Source: Musa acuminata AAA Group
Taxonomy: Eukaryota; Streptophyta; Magnoliopsida; Zingiberales; Musaceae
Assembly: GCF_036884655.1 (NCBI RefSeq)
Contig: NC_088348.1
Location: forward strand, 26,337,501-26,401,500
Direction of reading: 5' to 3'
DNA: 64,000 bases
Of the stretch, positions 33,031 through 57,768 are shown piece by piece; the first letter of the stretch is position 1, and each line of letters opens with the position of its first letter. Below the pieces are notes generated by a model, which saw only the letters and a list, made by a program, of their open reading frames with translations, had not been told where the DNA came from and searched no databases. The position numbers were made by a program, and so were the translations under genes.

Positions 33031-34229
33031 GCAAGTTCTATATAGATAGAATTGATTTAATTTGTTTGGTACTTCCATCCTTTAAGCCATGACATACTTG
33101 TTCTAATGCTCACATGAAAAATCCAATAAGATTGAGCTTCTATGGAAAAATCGTTCTTTCCCCTCTTCTCGTAATTTGATTTTTAAGTTTAATTAAAAAA
33201 ATCATCTAAAATATTTATATACTGTTATTACAAAAATATTATATTTTTAAAATACTAATATCGTTTGGAGTTTAAGTAATAATAACATGAAAGCTAATTA
33301 ACCATAATAATATATATTTATTTATTTATTTATATATATATATATATTTATTTATTTATTTTACAAGGGTATAAATGATAAACTAAAATTTTAGAGAGAG
33401 ATATATAATAAAAATTAAGAAATATATATTTTTTTCTCAATAAGGGTAAATTTAAAAAAAAAAATATTGAGTTTTTTTTTCTCGGGCAACACCCATTTTT
33501 ATTTTACTCTCGTAGAACATCCTTATTTTCCAAAAGATTAAAAATATCTTTTACTCTATCGTGATAGGCTTCGTCCTGTTGCTTATTGTTTACGGTCAAT
33601 GCCTTTGCCCCGTTGTGACTACATCTACCTCTTATAAACAATCCTTCCACCATGCTCTTGCAAAGGCTACTAAGACCCTCGAGCGTACCTTTATTTCTTA
33701 TTGTTGCCATGTCAGCCTCTTTCATTGCATTGTTACTTCTCCATCGACCTCCTTCTCGGTGCTAACACCGATCCCATTTTAATTATTTAAAATGTAGCCT
33801 CATCGAAGAGAGTGTTTACATGTAACGTGAACATGCATGAACCCATCCATGGAGGTACTCCTGCAACAAGTGGCGACCATTTTTGGATAGCACTCGAGCG
33901 TCGAGTAATGGTAAGTGGTATTGATATCTTAGTCATTAATGCTAGGGAAGATAATTGAGGGTATTATAAAGAGAGAGAAAATATGAGGGGGAAGTGGCAT
34001 GTGAGCATTGGTGAACTGGGATGGGATGATGTTAGTGATGGGAGAGGCTATTGACGAAGCAGTAATGGACAAGGGCGAGGGCATGCTCGAGAACCTTAGT
34101 GGATGCAGTAGAGGCAATGGAGCCTCGCAACAGGTAACAAGGCAGAAGAAGTCAACACGATAGAGTGGGAGCGATCATGATGAGGGAAAAATCAATGGTA
34201 CAATGATAAATAAGACTAATTACCCATTA
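33029..34229. other. AT-rich intergenic DNA with possible retroelement debris
   Basis: No gene is recognised. The - strand frame 33504-33725 has a basic stretch (GLFIRGRCSHNGAKA) faintly like the region before the zinc knuckle of copia gag, but without CCHC spacing. I do not assign it. Confidence 0.35.
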
Positions 34230-34234
34230 GCCCT

Positions 34235-35025
34235 TATACTTAGACCTTTTTGACACCTTGGTTTATAGGCTTTAAAAGATTATATTGAAATCCATATAGT
34301 TATGAAAATAAAGCATTTAATCTTATTTATCCTAATGTTATTGTCTTTACCGATAGAAGATACAACACATGACAGTACATACATAATAGTATAAAAATAA
34401 TAAGCAAACAAATAATTTCAATGGTGGTGACGGATGATGCTATTATGGGTGACTGTTGTGGTAGTGGATGACGAGAACGATACGATAGTCGGCTTTATTG
34501 ATGCCAATCTAAACATCAACAATGAGGAGACAAAGTGGTGAGGCATCTATATCAGTGTCACATTGCTTTACCTCCTCTTCCTCTTTTGGCGATACAGTAG
34601 TCAACGAGAACGAAGAGGAGACAAAGAGGTATGGTGTCGACATAGATGTCTTATCTGCCCCCTCTTCCTCCTTTGATGTCGCACTACTTTACCTCATCTT
34701 CGTTCTTGTCGACCATCGTATCATTCGATGCAATGTCAACTCTGCACTACGTTGCCTCATCTTCTTCATCATTGTCGATGTTTGGATCAACAACAGCAAG
34801 GTCGACCATCGTATCGTTCTTGTCACCACTACCATAACCATCCACAACACTATTATCCGTCACCATTATTAAAATTATCTTTTTACTTATTATTTTTTAT
34901 TATATATGTATGTGCTTTTATGTGTTGTATTTTTCATACACGATAATATTAAAATAAATAGAGTTGAATATTTTACTTTTATGATTATAAAAAAAATTAA
35001 TATAATTTTTTAGATTTAGAGAAAG
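34235..35025. mobile_element. Foldback/MITE family member, copy 2
   Basis: Left end: ttatattgaaatccatatag...gcatttaatcttatttatcc. Right end, reversed: aattatattaattttttttataatc...attcaactctatttatttta. The core is longer than in copy 1 and contains repeated tcgaccatcgtatc words at about 34718 and 34801. It ends in caccattattaaaattatc, matching the other two copies. The three overlapping + strand frames here are artefacts of the core repeats. Confidence 0.65.
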
Positions 35026-35151
35026 AGGTCTACCTATAAGAAATGGATAATATGTAATGACTTCTGATAACGTTTACTAGAAATAAAATGAGATATTTTA
35101 TGATCAGCGGAAAATAACGAAAAGTTGATTTTTTCTTTTAAGAATTTGCCC

Positions 35152-35393
35152 ATGAACGAAAAGAAAAGAAAAGAAAAGAAAAGAATAGAATCTGGGTCCC
35201 CTCTCTCGTTGGCCCTTCGCGAGCGTAGGAAGGGCGGTCGGCTACCGGCAACTGCGGAACAACGCGATACGCGTAAACCCCTCCCTTCCCCCAACACAAG
35301 CAGCGAAACACTGCCGTCTCTTTCCGCGACAGACGCAGCAAAGAGGGGAAACCCCGACGCGGAAGAAAGCGAGGCGGACGGCGGCGCCGCGCC
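35152..35393 (+). promoter_or_regulatory. DUS2 leader region with AAAAG repeat and upstream ATG
   Basis: A pentanucleotide run (aaaag, about six copies, 35157-35187) leads into GC-rich DNA before the DUS2 start. An ATG at 35152 opens a frame that overlaps the DUS2 start in a different phase. If transcription began upstream of it, it would be an inhibitory upstream ORF, but the transcription start probably lies further 3'. Confidence 0.35.
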
Positions 35394-47440
<12,047 letters not shown>

Positions 47441-50400
47441 GTGGATCGAAGATTATCATTTGCAACACTTTGTGATGACATCACCTTGCCATAATTACAT
47501 TTCAGGTAAAAATTTTGTCATCGAGACCACTGACTAATGACCATTTTTTCCACAGATGTTCTAATGAGCTAAGATTTGATGTAATACTGTTAAGAAATTT
47601 AACAAGATTTAGATATTATATATTTTTTTTGTTTTCCGTATAGTTTTAGTTTTCATTATGATTTAATTCATGCCTATGAAGGCAATTTTGTTATCAGTAG
47701 ATTAAATTCTCTATCAGTAGATGGTGTTTATCCTATGACAAAGAGATTTGATATTGGTCTCGTTGTACTCATTCTAGACCAGATTATTTGGAAACTTATT
47801 CATGTAGTAAGCATCTGTCTAGTGTGACTGGACATGCTAGGGACCAATCTGTGTAAATTCCTTGGCTTCTGCCTATTGTGTCTGGACATGTGATAGGCAA
47901 TTTATCACGAGCTACCACATTGGTTAGATGATGTTTGGCTTTTCTGTTTTCAAGTGGATGATGGAAGTAATTGTGGTTGCACATGTAATTCTATAGATGA
48001 TGGCCTCTTTAGAGTACCACATGAATTACACGAGTGTCAGTTTTTCTATTTTCAATGGAGAATGAAAGTTGTCCTGTGTAATAAGGTGTCAAGCCCCAGT
48101 TATCAACTTTTACCAGTTATTTTGGCCTTTTATTTTGAGCCATATCTATTGTCAAATTGATTTCTATGGTGTTTTGCGGAGATAAAATGTTAATTTGAAA
48201 CTGATGAATAAGAGAAGGAACCTCCAGATGGGCTAGAGAGGATGTGCTGTCTATGCTGATCCATGCTGGTGGGCACGACATCGACATTTGTATTCACACA
48301 GGGTATGACAAATATCATTGGGTCATCACAATACTCTTGCTAAATCACCTGTGCGGACATTACAAGGACATGCTATAAAGCTGAAATCTGACTTGAAAAT
48401 ATGATATTACGCAACATCCTAGTTTGTTTTCCTTGTCTTTCACTATTGGCCAAGATTTGCACTTAGTATATTCAATTAGTCTATGAAACTGAATCGTTTG
48501 TGTTGATCTCAAAGAAGCTACTGTTTTACTTATCACACTATATTAAACAGTAATATTCAGCTGACACGCTTGTAAAAGAAATTGATATTCAGCATGTGTT
48601 GAGATTGATTTTCGATTAGAAAAAAACTTGTGGGAACTAAGAATCCTTGGCTTTACATTGGAGTGTGATCAGCAGAGCTCTATGTTAAATATCTGGAACC
48701 ACACTACTGAAAGGGGTACCGTTGCTTGACATGGTCTGTTGGATCCATTGTTTGAGAAATAAAAAGAAATGTGTCACTAGAATTTATTAGGTACTGTGGC
48801 TTGACGCCATCAAAACTGTCTGCTCATTTGAATACTATTTCTGAAAGCATAAACTAGGTTAACATGCTTATTGTTTCTTTTCAGTTGTAACTTGATTGTG
48901 CACTGGATTTGTTTCAAGAACATGCTGTATCCATTACAGGATTTTGAGGAAACATTCAGCCTCATGGAATTAGCAACTTTATATCTTGGTACAAGTTGGT
49001 AAAATATAGTTGTTTCTTCAAGTTTCAAGTACTTAAGACATTTTAATGATCCTTCACTAATGGTCTAGTTTCTTGGCAATTCTTACAGTTTACAAGTTAA
49101 AATGGGGGAGGGGGTGGGGTGGGATTTCTGATACATCTCAGAAATGAGGACTACTACAAAGGTCAGTTTCTGTTTGTTAAATCATGGTTGAGATCACTGG
49201 AAAAGAACAATGATGAGGACCTGATATCAATTTAAAATACTATTAATTGGCTTGTACTACGTACTGTTCTATTGTTTCATGAAGGCTGGTTTCCAGTGCC
49301 TCACCTCATGCATGTATTATGTTTACAATGCTGAAATTATCAGTGTAAAATACATAAAAGAATGGAAACATTTTTGAGGTACTTGAACATATGAATTAAT
49401 ATATGGGATACTGTGTGTTATGTACATATTATGTGCGTGAATCATTTTCTCTAAGCGCGCCATTTAGGATTATTTGGGGCGTGATGGTGGTGAATCGAGA
49501 GGCCGGTGAAAGGTTGCTTTAGTTCTCTAGGAGTTACTGCATGCCGGTTATGTACGCACGCTGGGATCGGCTGGCAGCCACTTCCAACAACGTGCGCTCT
49601 CTCCGCGGTGAGAAACCCAAGTCTTACCTCCCTTAATTTGATAATTACCTTTCGAAACCCTCGTACTTACCACCTTGTCAACCTCTAATGACAAAGATAC
49701 AGTGGTCTTCAGCCTTTCTCCCTCTTACGAGGATTCCTCCGTGTCCACTCCAATGGAGGGCTCGGATCGCTTCCCGATTGATCCATCCTATGATTTGAGC
49801 CCTCAGATTAGTTGATCCAAAATATAAGGTAAAGACGTTTTTGCTAAGCGTTAGAAATTAAAATTTTAGCGTAATGTATAATTATATATTTGGAAATAAA
49901 TATTAAATATGTAGATGGATCAATTGGACTCACCGATCCAATCAATGACTATGCCTCTGATCACATTTCCCTTTTCCTTTGGCTACATCATCTCAGGAGA
50001 AGTAAAGTGTGAAATCATTAAAAGTAAATTAGTAGGTCAAAATAAATTGAGTTGAAAACCTGATGCTCGGACTAATTTAATGAGATAGGTGAGGAGGTCC
50101 CCCACCAACATCATATCGCTCATTTTAATGCAGCATGCAGGTGGATGGATTTAGTCGGCATGACTTTGTAGAGGAGTGCGATAGAAAAAGGGTGGTGTGT
50201 TAGTATCACCCATCGACCACAGCTAATTAGACCAATTTTGTATTAATGCAATGTCAGAAACAATGACAATTAACATAATTATTATTTTTTTATCCACTTC
50301 ATCTGGTCAAAGCAACAGGTACAAGTCATTCACAGAAGATGGGAAAAAAGAGAGTGACAATAACAGCCCTCCCCCGTTTAGAAAACTATCGACAGACGAG

Positions 50401-50460
50401 TCAAAGACCAACGTAGTCATTAGCCTCTTAATCTGGTCATTAAATAACCCAATTAAGAAG

Positions 50461-50462
<2 letters not shown>
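47441..50462. other. DUS2 3' flank and intergenic DNA
   Basis: No gene is recognised. Around 49440-49760 the composition becomes GC-richer (tgcatgccggttatgtacgc, ctctctccgcggtgagaaac), as in a promoter or transposon end, but the open frames are short and unrelated to known families. A G-run lies near 49105-49122. Confidence 0.5.

Positions 50463-50524
<62 letters not shown>
50463..50524. repeat. (AT)30 microsatellite before DRB2
   Basis: About 30 perfect TA units ending 323 bases before the DRB2 ATG and next to the first upstream ORF. It creates poly-Ile/Tyr frames on both strands. Confidence 0.97.
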
Positions 50525-50526
<2 letters not shown>

Positions 50527-50528
<2 letters not shown>

Positions 50529-50604
50529 GGGTGCCAATGGAAGCTTATTTTGGAGGCGGAGTCTTCTCCCTCTTCTCTCCCTTCTCCGCTTCGAAGCCGA
50601 GTAG
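50527..50604 (+). other. Upstream ORF 1 in DRB2 leader
   Basis: A 25-codon frame (MGANGSLFWRRSLLPLLSLL and five more residues, then TAG) lies directly after the AT tract and before CT-rich leader DNA. Whether it is transcribed depends on the unmapped start site. Confidence 0.35.
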
Positions 50605-50635
50605 ATCTTCCTCTTCTTGCTGCCGAGAGAGGAGG

Positions 50636-50680
50636 ATGGTGAAGGAGGGCGAAACCCTGGCCGAAGGCGTCGTGCCGTAG
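50636..50680 (+). other. Upstream ORF 2 in DRB2 leader
   Basis: ATG in the strong context GAGGATGGT opens a 14-codon frame, MVKEGETLAEGVVP then TAG, 167 bases before the main ATG. It is likely within the leader because CT-rich leader sequence precedes it. It could reduce translation of the main frame. Confidence 0.5.
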
Positions 50681-50847
50681 GGGTAGATTCCGGCAGGAGG
50701 AGCTGCCATTCTTCGGATCTGGACCTCGCGAGGGTCCGAGACGCCGGAGACGGCTCGGGAGGACGGATCCCGCCGCCCGACGACCATCGGACGGTGATCT
50801 CTGCTGGGATTTGTTGGGGGTTGGGGGTTGGACGAGGAAGGGCGAGG

Positions 50848-53800
50848 ATGTACAAGAACCAGCTGCAGGAGTTGGCGCAGCGGAGCTGCTTCAACCTGCC
50901 GTCGTACACGTGCGTACGGGAGGGGCCGGATCACGCGCCGAGGTTCAAGGCAGCGGTGAACTTCAACGGCGAGGTGTTCGAGAGCCCGAGCTTCTGCACC
51001 ACGCTGCGGCAGGCGGAGCATTCGGCGGCCGAGGTGGCTCTCGGCGCCCTCTCGCAGCGCGGGCCCTCTCACTCCCTCGCCGCCCGCATCCTGGTCAGTA
51101 GCCAGTCGCCGCCCCCGCCCCTATCTTCCTCTCTCCTTAATCCATAACCCAACGAATCCTTCCTAAGCTCTTCTGTTGCTCTCTAATCTGACCAACACAA
51201 CACAAAATTCTGCGAAAAGTTATCTTTGTTTCCATGTCTTGTAAGCTTTAAGAAAGCTATTTTTACCACTCATCTCAACGTCGCTTTGAGAAGGGATTTC
51301 GATTAGGTTAATGAGGTAACTTTTGGGGCGAAAGAGTGGAATCAAAATGGTGAACCAAAAGGAGATTCTTTCTTCTTGAATTCCTTTCGTTGGACTGGAA
51401 ATAATGTTCTTTGAACGAATGAAGGGTGGGAAAGGAGGAGACTTTCTGAGTCACGGTTGACTAGCTTTCCTCTTGTACAAAAGAAAATGTGTTTTGGTCC
51501 CCCATCTTCGCTCACGAAGCTTCGCCGGAACGGCGACGGAGTCGTCTAAAATTTGACCCTTGTTCCCGTTTACCGATAACAATAACTGCTTGGTTTTCCA
51601 TTAGGGCTTCGGCCGAGCTCATCGATCTCGGTTAACATTGTTAGTCCGTATAAAAGGGGGCATTTTCGTCCACACAATGACCACTGTTCTTACCAAGTGT
51701 TTTGGAATCTGTGCCGAGCTGTTATAATATTAGTCTCTTAAACTTTTGTCTTACGTAGTTAACAACTTATATAGTGCATAACATAATAAACTATGGTTGC
51801 TTGCGTTTAACATTTTGATCATCGATGGTGGATGCCTTTCCAGCCAAGGTTTAACCTTGTTGTACTAGCAGCTTACCTTGTTATTTAGACACCATACAGC
51901 ATGTACAAGTTTAAATCCAATGTGTTTAATAATAAGTGGTGACTCCAGGAGCGTTACTCTTGAGGCAATGATGAGGACATGACACAGGTTGTCTTTGAAT
52001 TTTGGTAGCCACACCTAACGGCACCCATGAATACATTGCAAGTGGATTGAAGCTACTCAGTTGGAAGGCTACAAGAAATTGAATTATGGTCAAATGATAC
52101 TTCTACTTTCGAGCGTTGTTGGTGGAATTATATATGGATCCATTGATTATTTCTGTGATTGTCCTGTAGCAGCTTTGAATCCATCATTAAATTAGAAGTT
52201 CTTGACCTCTTCTGAAATTTGTCTAGTGAACACTGATGATTACATAATATTTGTTTTATGCTTAGAGAAATTTCTATTGTAGTCATATTCTTTTCTGGCA
52301 CAAGTTGGTCATGTAAATTATAGAATGTCCTTGTCTTCTCGTTGAGTCCATTAATATTTTGAGTTCAGGCTGTTCCGTGGATGGATAAAGTTCATAGTTA
52401 ACCTATAATATTTTATGTCATAGCTATTATTGTACCTTAGGTTTGGGAATCACATTTCAACTACCTATCCTTTTCTTTCTTTCACTAGGTTTCTGAGTTC
52501 AGAATGTTCCATCAATGGATAAAATTCATTGTTAGCTTATGTTGTACCTTAGGTTTATGAATCACATTTCAATTCCCTCTCCTTCTTTTCTTCTCTTTCT
52601 GATGCTCTTTATGGACACTAAGAAATGGATGTTTTGTATTGGCACATTTGTCTAATTGCATAACTTGTTTGTCGGAAATGCAGCCATAACATACAGCTTA
52701 AGCTTCACAATATAGACTGTGGGTTCATGTCTTTGTTATGCATGTTAAGATAGCTTTCTTTTAACAGTTTATGTTGATGGATTTTCTGCTGATTCCATTT
52801 GTTGCAAGTTAACATAATCAAGATGAATGATACCTAAACAGGCAGCACAAGAGCCTGATACTGTTATTTTGCCAATGTTAGACCTTCTAGTCTTGTGTTC
52901 CATTGTTATGAAAGATAGATGAAGAACAAGCCTGAAGTAGCAGGTTCTCTGCTGTCTTTCTAACATCATTAACTTCTTAAAGTCTGCTCTAGGCAACTGT
53001 GTGCTTGAGTTTTTGGTCTTTGCCCCGATTTGGTTGAGTACCTTTTAACATAATTTAGAAAATTGCACATAACCTGTAACTGCACAAGAATTTGTTTTTT
53101 TACTCCAGTAGCTTTTATGTATAAAAGATTTTCAGTAAAACCAGGAAATATGATTAATATGTAGCCTTCCAACTGGGTTCCTAGTGCCAAAAATATTTCA
53201 AACACAAAGCCTTTTATGCAGATGAGCCTATCCCTTATGAGTTATAATTTTATTACTCCGTGATATCCTGAGACTGATTATGATCTTTTAACAGGATGAG
53301 ACAGGGGTTTATAAGAATCTCCTGCAGGAAATTGCCCAGAGAGTTGGGGCACCATTGCCATCATATACAACAATCCGTTCGGGACTTGGACACCTACCTG
53401 TCTTCACATGCACGGTGGAACTTGCTGGAATCACATTTACAGGCGAACCAGCTAAGAACAAGAAGCAGGCAGAAAAAAATGCTGCTTTGGCAGCATGGTC
53501 ATCATTGAAAATATGTGAGTCCTATCTTTGATTATTATGTCATTGCTGGCATTCTTGCAATGATGTGGATTCGTTTGTTATTTGAGTCCTCAATTCAATT
53601 ACTTACTGGTAGAGAAAATATTTGCACCTTTAGGGAAGTGAAACTGTTGAAACCCAACAACACTCTGGAAAACATCAATAGCATAACTCAGAACCACAAA
53701 GCGACTTTCTAACTAGTAGGTCTGTGATAATTCATAAATCACAAATCTATCTAATGAGATTTTGATTAGGATTCCACAGAAGTTAAATTGTTAGACAGTG

Positions 53801-55131
53801 AAAGTGTCTAGACTCTAGTACATGTCATAAAACTATCAACGGACTTTTCGATGCTCTTACTAGTGCCTTCCTGTATCTTTTCCTAGCAGTGTCCAAGTTT
53901 GCTCCTGCTTTGGCTTACCAAGGAAAGTAATTTCTTTTCCAATAAATTCTATTCTGATCTTTGTTCGTTAGATAATTACCTTAGCTCTTAATAGGAGTAC
54001 ATTCTAGTTTGAGAACCTTTGGAACTGTTTGCCACTAATCCAGTTGGATTTCAGTAGCACGCCTAGAGTTGATTCCCTGTCAAATTTGTCGATGTTGCTG
54101 AGCTTCTGCATTAATTCTTTGTTACCACTGGTAAATGTTTCTAATACTATTTTCATGTCAACATAGTGGCAAAGGAAGCAGCAAACCTGTCGACCGAACA
54201 AGAGAACAATGACGAGCAGGAGCAGATCACCATTGCTCGAGCCCTCCTCAACTACTGCCTGAAGGAAAAGATGGCTATGGCAAACAACCCCCATGCAACT
54301 CATTTCCCCAGGAGGTTCCCGATTCAGCTGGATAAAAGACCAGCTTCGGTGCAACCTCCTCCATCGGTATCAAAGATCCTACCTCTTATCCAACAAAAGT
54401 CTTCTCCAAGAGTTTGTGCAACCTCCCCCAGAATAAACAATTCAACTCATGTGTCATCCTATCAGCAGGCAGAGAACCAGACTGTTCGGCCCCAGAAGTT
54501 CCCTGCTGCCGGAGCAGCACCATATTTTCCAGTTAGACACTTCAATGGGCCTTGCCATGGCATGGCACCCCCTGTGACAGTAAGGACAGCAGTTCCAGTC
54601 TTTTCTGTTCCACCACTGCCACCACCAGCAGCTCAGTTACGGCAGCTGTCTTCCGCTATTGGTCATACACCAATCCGCATGGCATCTCCAGTCCGCATCA
54701 GACAATCTGTGCCAGTTTTTGCTGCTCCACCATCAGTTCCAAGACAGATGACTCCGGTGATCCCAGCTCAAGTGAAGGAACCATTATTAGTTGTGTCATC
54801 CTCTCCGTCAGTGTTTTCCTCTGCATCCATCAAGGAATCTGCTCCAGTTACTGCACCAGCTGTTCCTGTGCAAATAAAGGAACCAGTACCAGTTGCCACA
54901 ACATCCCCATCAGTAAAGGAAATGTCACCAGTCATTGCGCCTGCTATTCAAGTTCAGGTAAAAGAAACATTGCCCTCGGTTGATGTCCAGGAATCTTCAG
55001 TCGTGCCTACGGCCTGCGCTCCACCAAAGCCTTCAATTCAGATAGAGGAAACTGTGGCTGGTGATGTCACAAAGGATCTGGAAGAGTCTGAATGTACAGT
55101 GACGGATAGCTTGAAACGACTAGAAATCTGA
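50848..55131 (+). CDS. DRB2: Double-stranded RNA-binding protein, DRB2 type
   Basis: Exons 50848-51093, 53295-53514 and 54167-55131 join to 476 aa. It starts MYKNQLQELAQRSCFNLPSY. dsRNA-binding domain 1 spans about residues 1-70, with FKAAVNFNGEVFESP and the lysine-poor helix AEHSAAEVALGAL. Domain 2 spans about residues 86-155 (VYKNLLQEIAQRVGAPLPSY, FTCTVELAGITFTGEP, KNKKQAEKNAALAAWSSLK). Both match the plant DRB2/3/5 group, which acts beside Dicer-like enzymes in microRNA selection and translational repression. Exon 3 encodes a long disordered Pro/Ser/Val-rich tail with repeats of the type VR-AVPVFS-PP, and four QxKExxPV-like repeats (AQVKEPL, VQIKEPV, VQVKETL, IQIEETV). Exon borders separate the two binding domains and the tail. 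The leader has upstream ORFs. Confidence 0.94.
52358..52592. repeat. Diverged ~135-bp duplication in DRB2 intron 1
   Basis: Two blocks share tgagttcagRctgttcc-type starts, atggataaaRttcat, ttgtaccttaggttt and gaatcacatttcaa in the same order. The second block is shortened. Confidence 0.75.
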
Positions 55132-56115
55132 TGATGCAAGAGCTCCGAGGATCCTTCAAGACCTTTCATCCTTTTCATCCGCATTTTCCTCATCTTGCTT
55201 TCCTATATCAACCTTAGGATTTCGGAAAGACTACACTCTACTAGATCTTAGCTTTGTAGATGCCAGTCTCAATCTTTAGGCCAGCTCACACAATGTGGAG
55301 GTGTGTATAATGCATGCATCTTGCTTTTGAAGCCTTGACACCTTCATTTGTAGGAAATGAAGTATGTTCTGCTACCATGAGGACTCCTTTTAAAGTCTGC
55401 CTGGATGTTCATAATAGTCCTTCAGCATCTGGAGTTCATGATTTTTTAGCTTAGCTTGCCCTTTACCCAGTATCCTATCTGTAAGAAGTTACTCTTCTAT
55501 TCTTCAGTTCTTCGAAAAAGCCAAAAATTCATCCGAGGACTTGGAATGAAATGAGAATTCATCCGAAACCTGCTGAAGAGATCTCTGAGGGGGCATTTCT
55601 TTGTCAAATTTCTACTTGTTTCTTGCTTGTGTAGATGATGTAACATACTGTGAGTTGAAAGCAGTTTAGTAGGAACACTGTCACTTCAAATGTTGAAGAC
55701 AATTAATGGTTGTGTGGTCTCATACCAGTCCTAATATGTTAGCCATCTCTATGTTTCTCATATCATAATGGCTTATAATTTTTGGGAGACATGGATGCCT
55801 TACATTGTGCTGTAGTGTCCACAAGAGGTAAGACAAGGCAGGACACAACTAATTGTTTACACATGATGCAGAATTGTTAGGATCTGTGTGTCATGCAACC
55901 GTTAGACCTGCTCTACTGTCAAAACTCATCTCTTTATGGGATTGTCTGGTCTGTTTTCTCCTTCTCTTACCTTCCTTGCTTTTTATTGATCCCATTGATC
56001 CCATTCTTAGAATATTAAATATTAATTGGTGTTTTCTTTAAGTTTTTATGATTAGAAGTGATCATAAAATTTTAAGCTAATTATATATTACCTTCTATTA
56101 TTAATTATCTTTAGC
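55132..56115. other. DRB2 3' flank
   Basis: Likely 3' untranslated region followed by intergenic DNA. No gene is recognised. The 62-codon frame at 55853 has no family resemblance. Confidence 0.55.
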
Positions 56116-56119
56116 ATTA

Positions 56120-56775
56120 TTCTTGACATTTTAAAAAGTTACATCGACATTCCTATAGTTATTAAAATGAAATATTTAGATTTATTTATCTTAATATTAT
56201 CGATTTTATTAACAAAAATACGAAAGTAAAAAGTAAAAATATAATTTTAATGTTCCATTTAATGGTGACAGATGGTAGTGTTGCGAGGGGAGAGGTGAGG
56301 GTTACTCTACACTTGCATCGTTGCCGACGCAATTGCTGAACGACAAAAGGGCTACTCGACATCTATATCGACATTGATATAGATTGACAATTGCATTGGC
56401 ATCGACACAAATATAGAGTGACATCGCCGATAATTGCATTAATGTCGATGAAGTTGTCGAGTGACAAAAGGGTCGCTTGGTATCTGTATCAGTGCCGACA
56501 CAGATGTAGAGCGGTCATCACTTCTCATCATCACTTTCCTCATCCACAATAGTCACCTGTGGCCCATAGCGGTGGCGTCATTGTTTGTCATCATCGACAT
56601 CGTCTGCGATCACCAATTGGAATGTTAAAATTATCTTTTTGTTCTTTGTTTTTATATTTTCGTTTATAAAACCGATAACATTAGAGTAAATAGATCTAAA
56701 TATTTTATTTTTATAATTATAAAGATACTAATATAACTTTTTAAAATATAGAGATTGAGATATTAAACATAGTTA
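56120..56775. mobile_element. Foldback/MITE family member, copy 3
   Basis: Best-preserved copy. The left end tttaaaaagttac...cctatagttat...atatttagatttatttatc is inverted against the right end (reversed tttaaaaagttatattag...atatttagatctatttactc), giving arms of about 130-150 bases. The core has four gacatc/tcgaca-rich units (ctcgacatctatatcgacat, cgacacaaatatagagtgac and variants), and closes ccaattggaatgttaaaatt. It matches copies 1 and 2 in ends and order. Confidence 0.75.
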
Positions 56776-57722
56776 ACTAAGTGGGTATGTAATTAGCAAT
56801 TATTCTCTCTATGGTTTGCTTTGATAACAAAATCCTAACAGCACACATTAAATTAAGTGAGCACGAAAAGATAAATTTGATAACAAATCTAGCAATTTAT
56901 ATATTCTTTCAAACATGATAACAAGCAAGCAGATGCAGAAGGATCAGCCAGTCCTCTCATCATAATAACCAACAGAGTCATACATCTTATAGAAAATGTC
57001 ATCATAAAAAAGTGGCTAGTTTCAAATATCTAATATACAACACATGTCATACAATCATCTCATGTCCAAGAAACAAAAGTGATCATATACATGATAAAGC
57101 CTGCATATAAATGCTATCTTACAAGCAAAAGGTAAATCCAAATGATGGTGTAATCCAAAGGTAAATCCACATGACTCTAGAAATGTAATATTTTATACAT
57201 GTCATGATGGTATAATCCCATGCGACTTCTTTTTTTACATCCATTACACCTCTCACAAATCCCCATAAGCTTTGCATCTTTGAACCACAGTCATTGCTGC
57301 CTCCTCCGTGCTAAACTTGTCATCAATCACCACCGAAGTATATAGTACTAGCAATATATTACCAAGGAATGTTCTGAAGTACTTGTTATGAGTTGTTGCG
57401 ATTCACAAATTATGTAGGTAATATATAGTATATACTATCTACTATTGTGGGTTGTAAGTTTGGTGGGTTATGTTGTTTCTAAACCATACTTTTTCAAACC
57501 CTAATTTTGTTGCTTAATGATCATTTATTAAGAGAAGTTATTGGATAATTTTGCTTATATGATATAGTGCTTGTTACTTAATTGCCTTGGGATTATATTC
57601 TCTTAAGATAAGTCATTGGGCAAAGTTGCTTATCTGATCTAATATGCAGCTTTTTCAGAGTTAGTCATCTGTTTAAATGTGATGCATTTCTCAACTAATA
57701 ATATGGATATAATAAAGCTTAC

Positions 57723-57768
<46 letters not shown>

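Noticed and set aside
33504..33725. Possible copia gag remnant on the - strand
   Set aside because: Only a faint basic stretch; no CCHC knuckle, protease or flanking LTR could be seen.
50307..50909. 200-aa and 175-aa - frames and the 176-aa + frame near DRB2
   Set aside because: They span the AT microsatellite and GC-rich leader. The DRB2 exon 1 frame explains the region.
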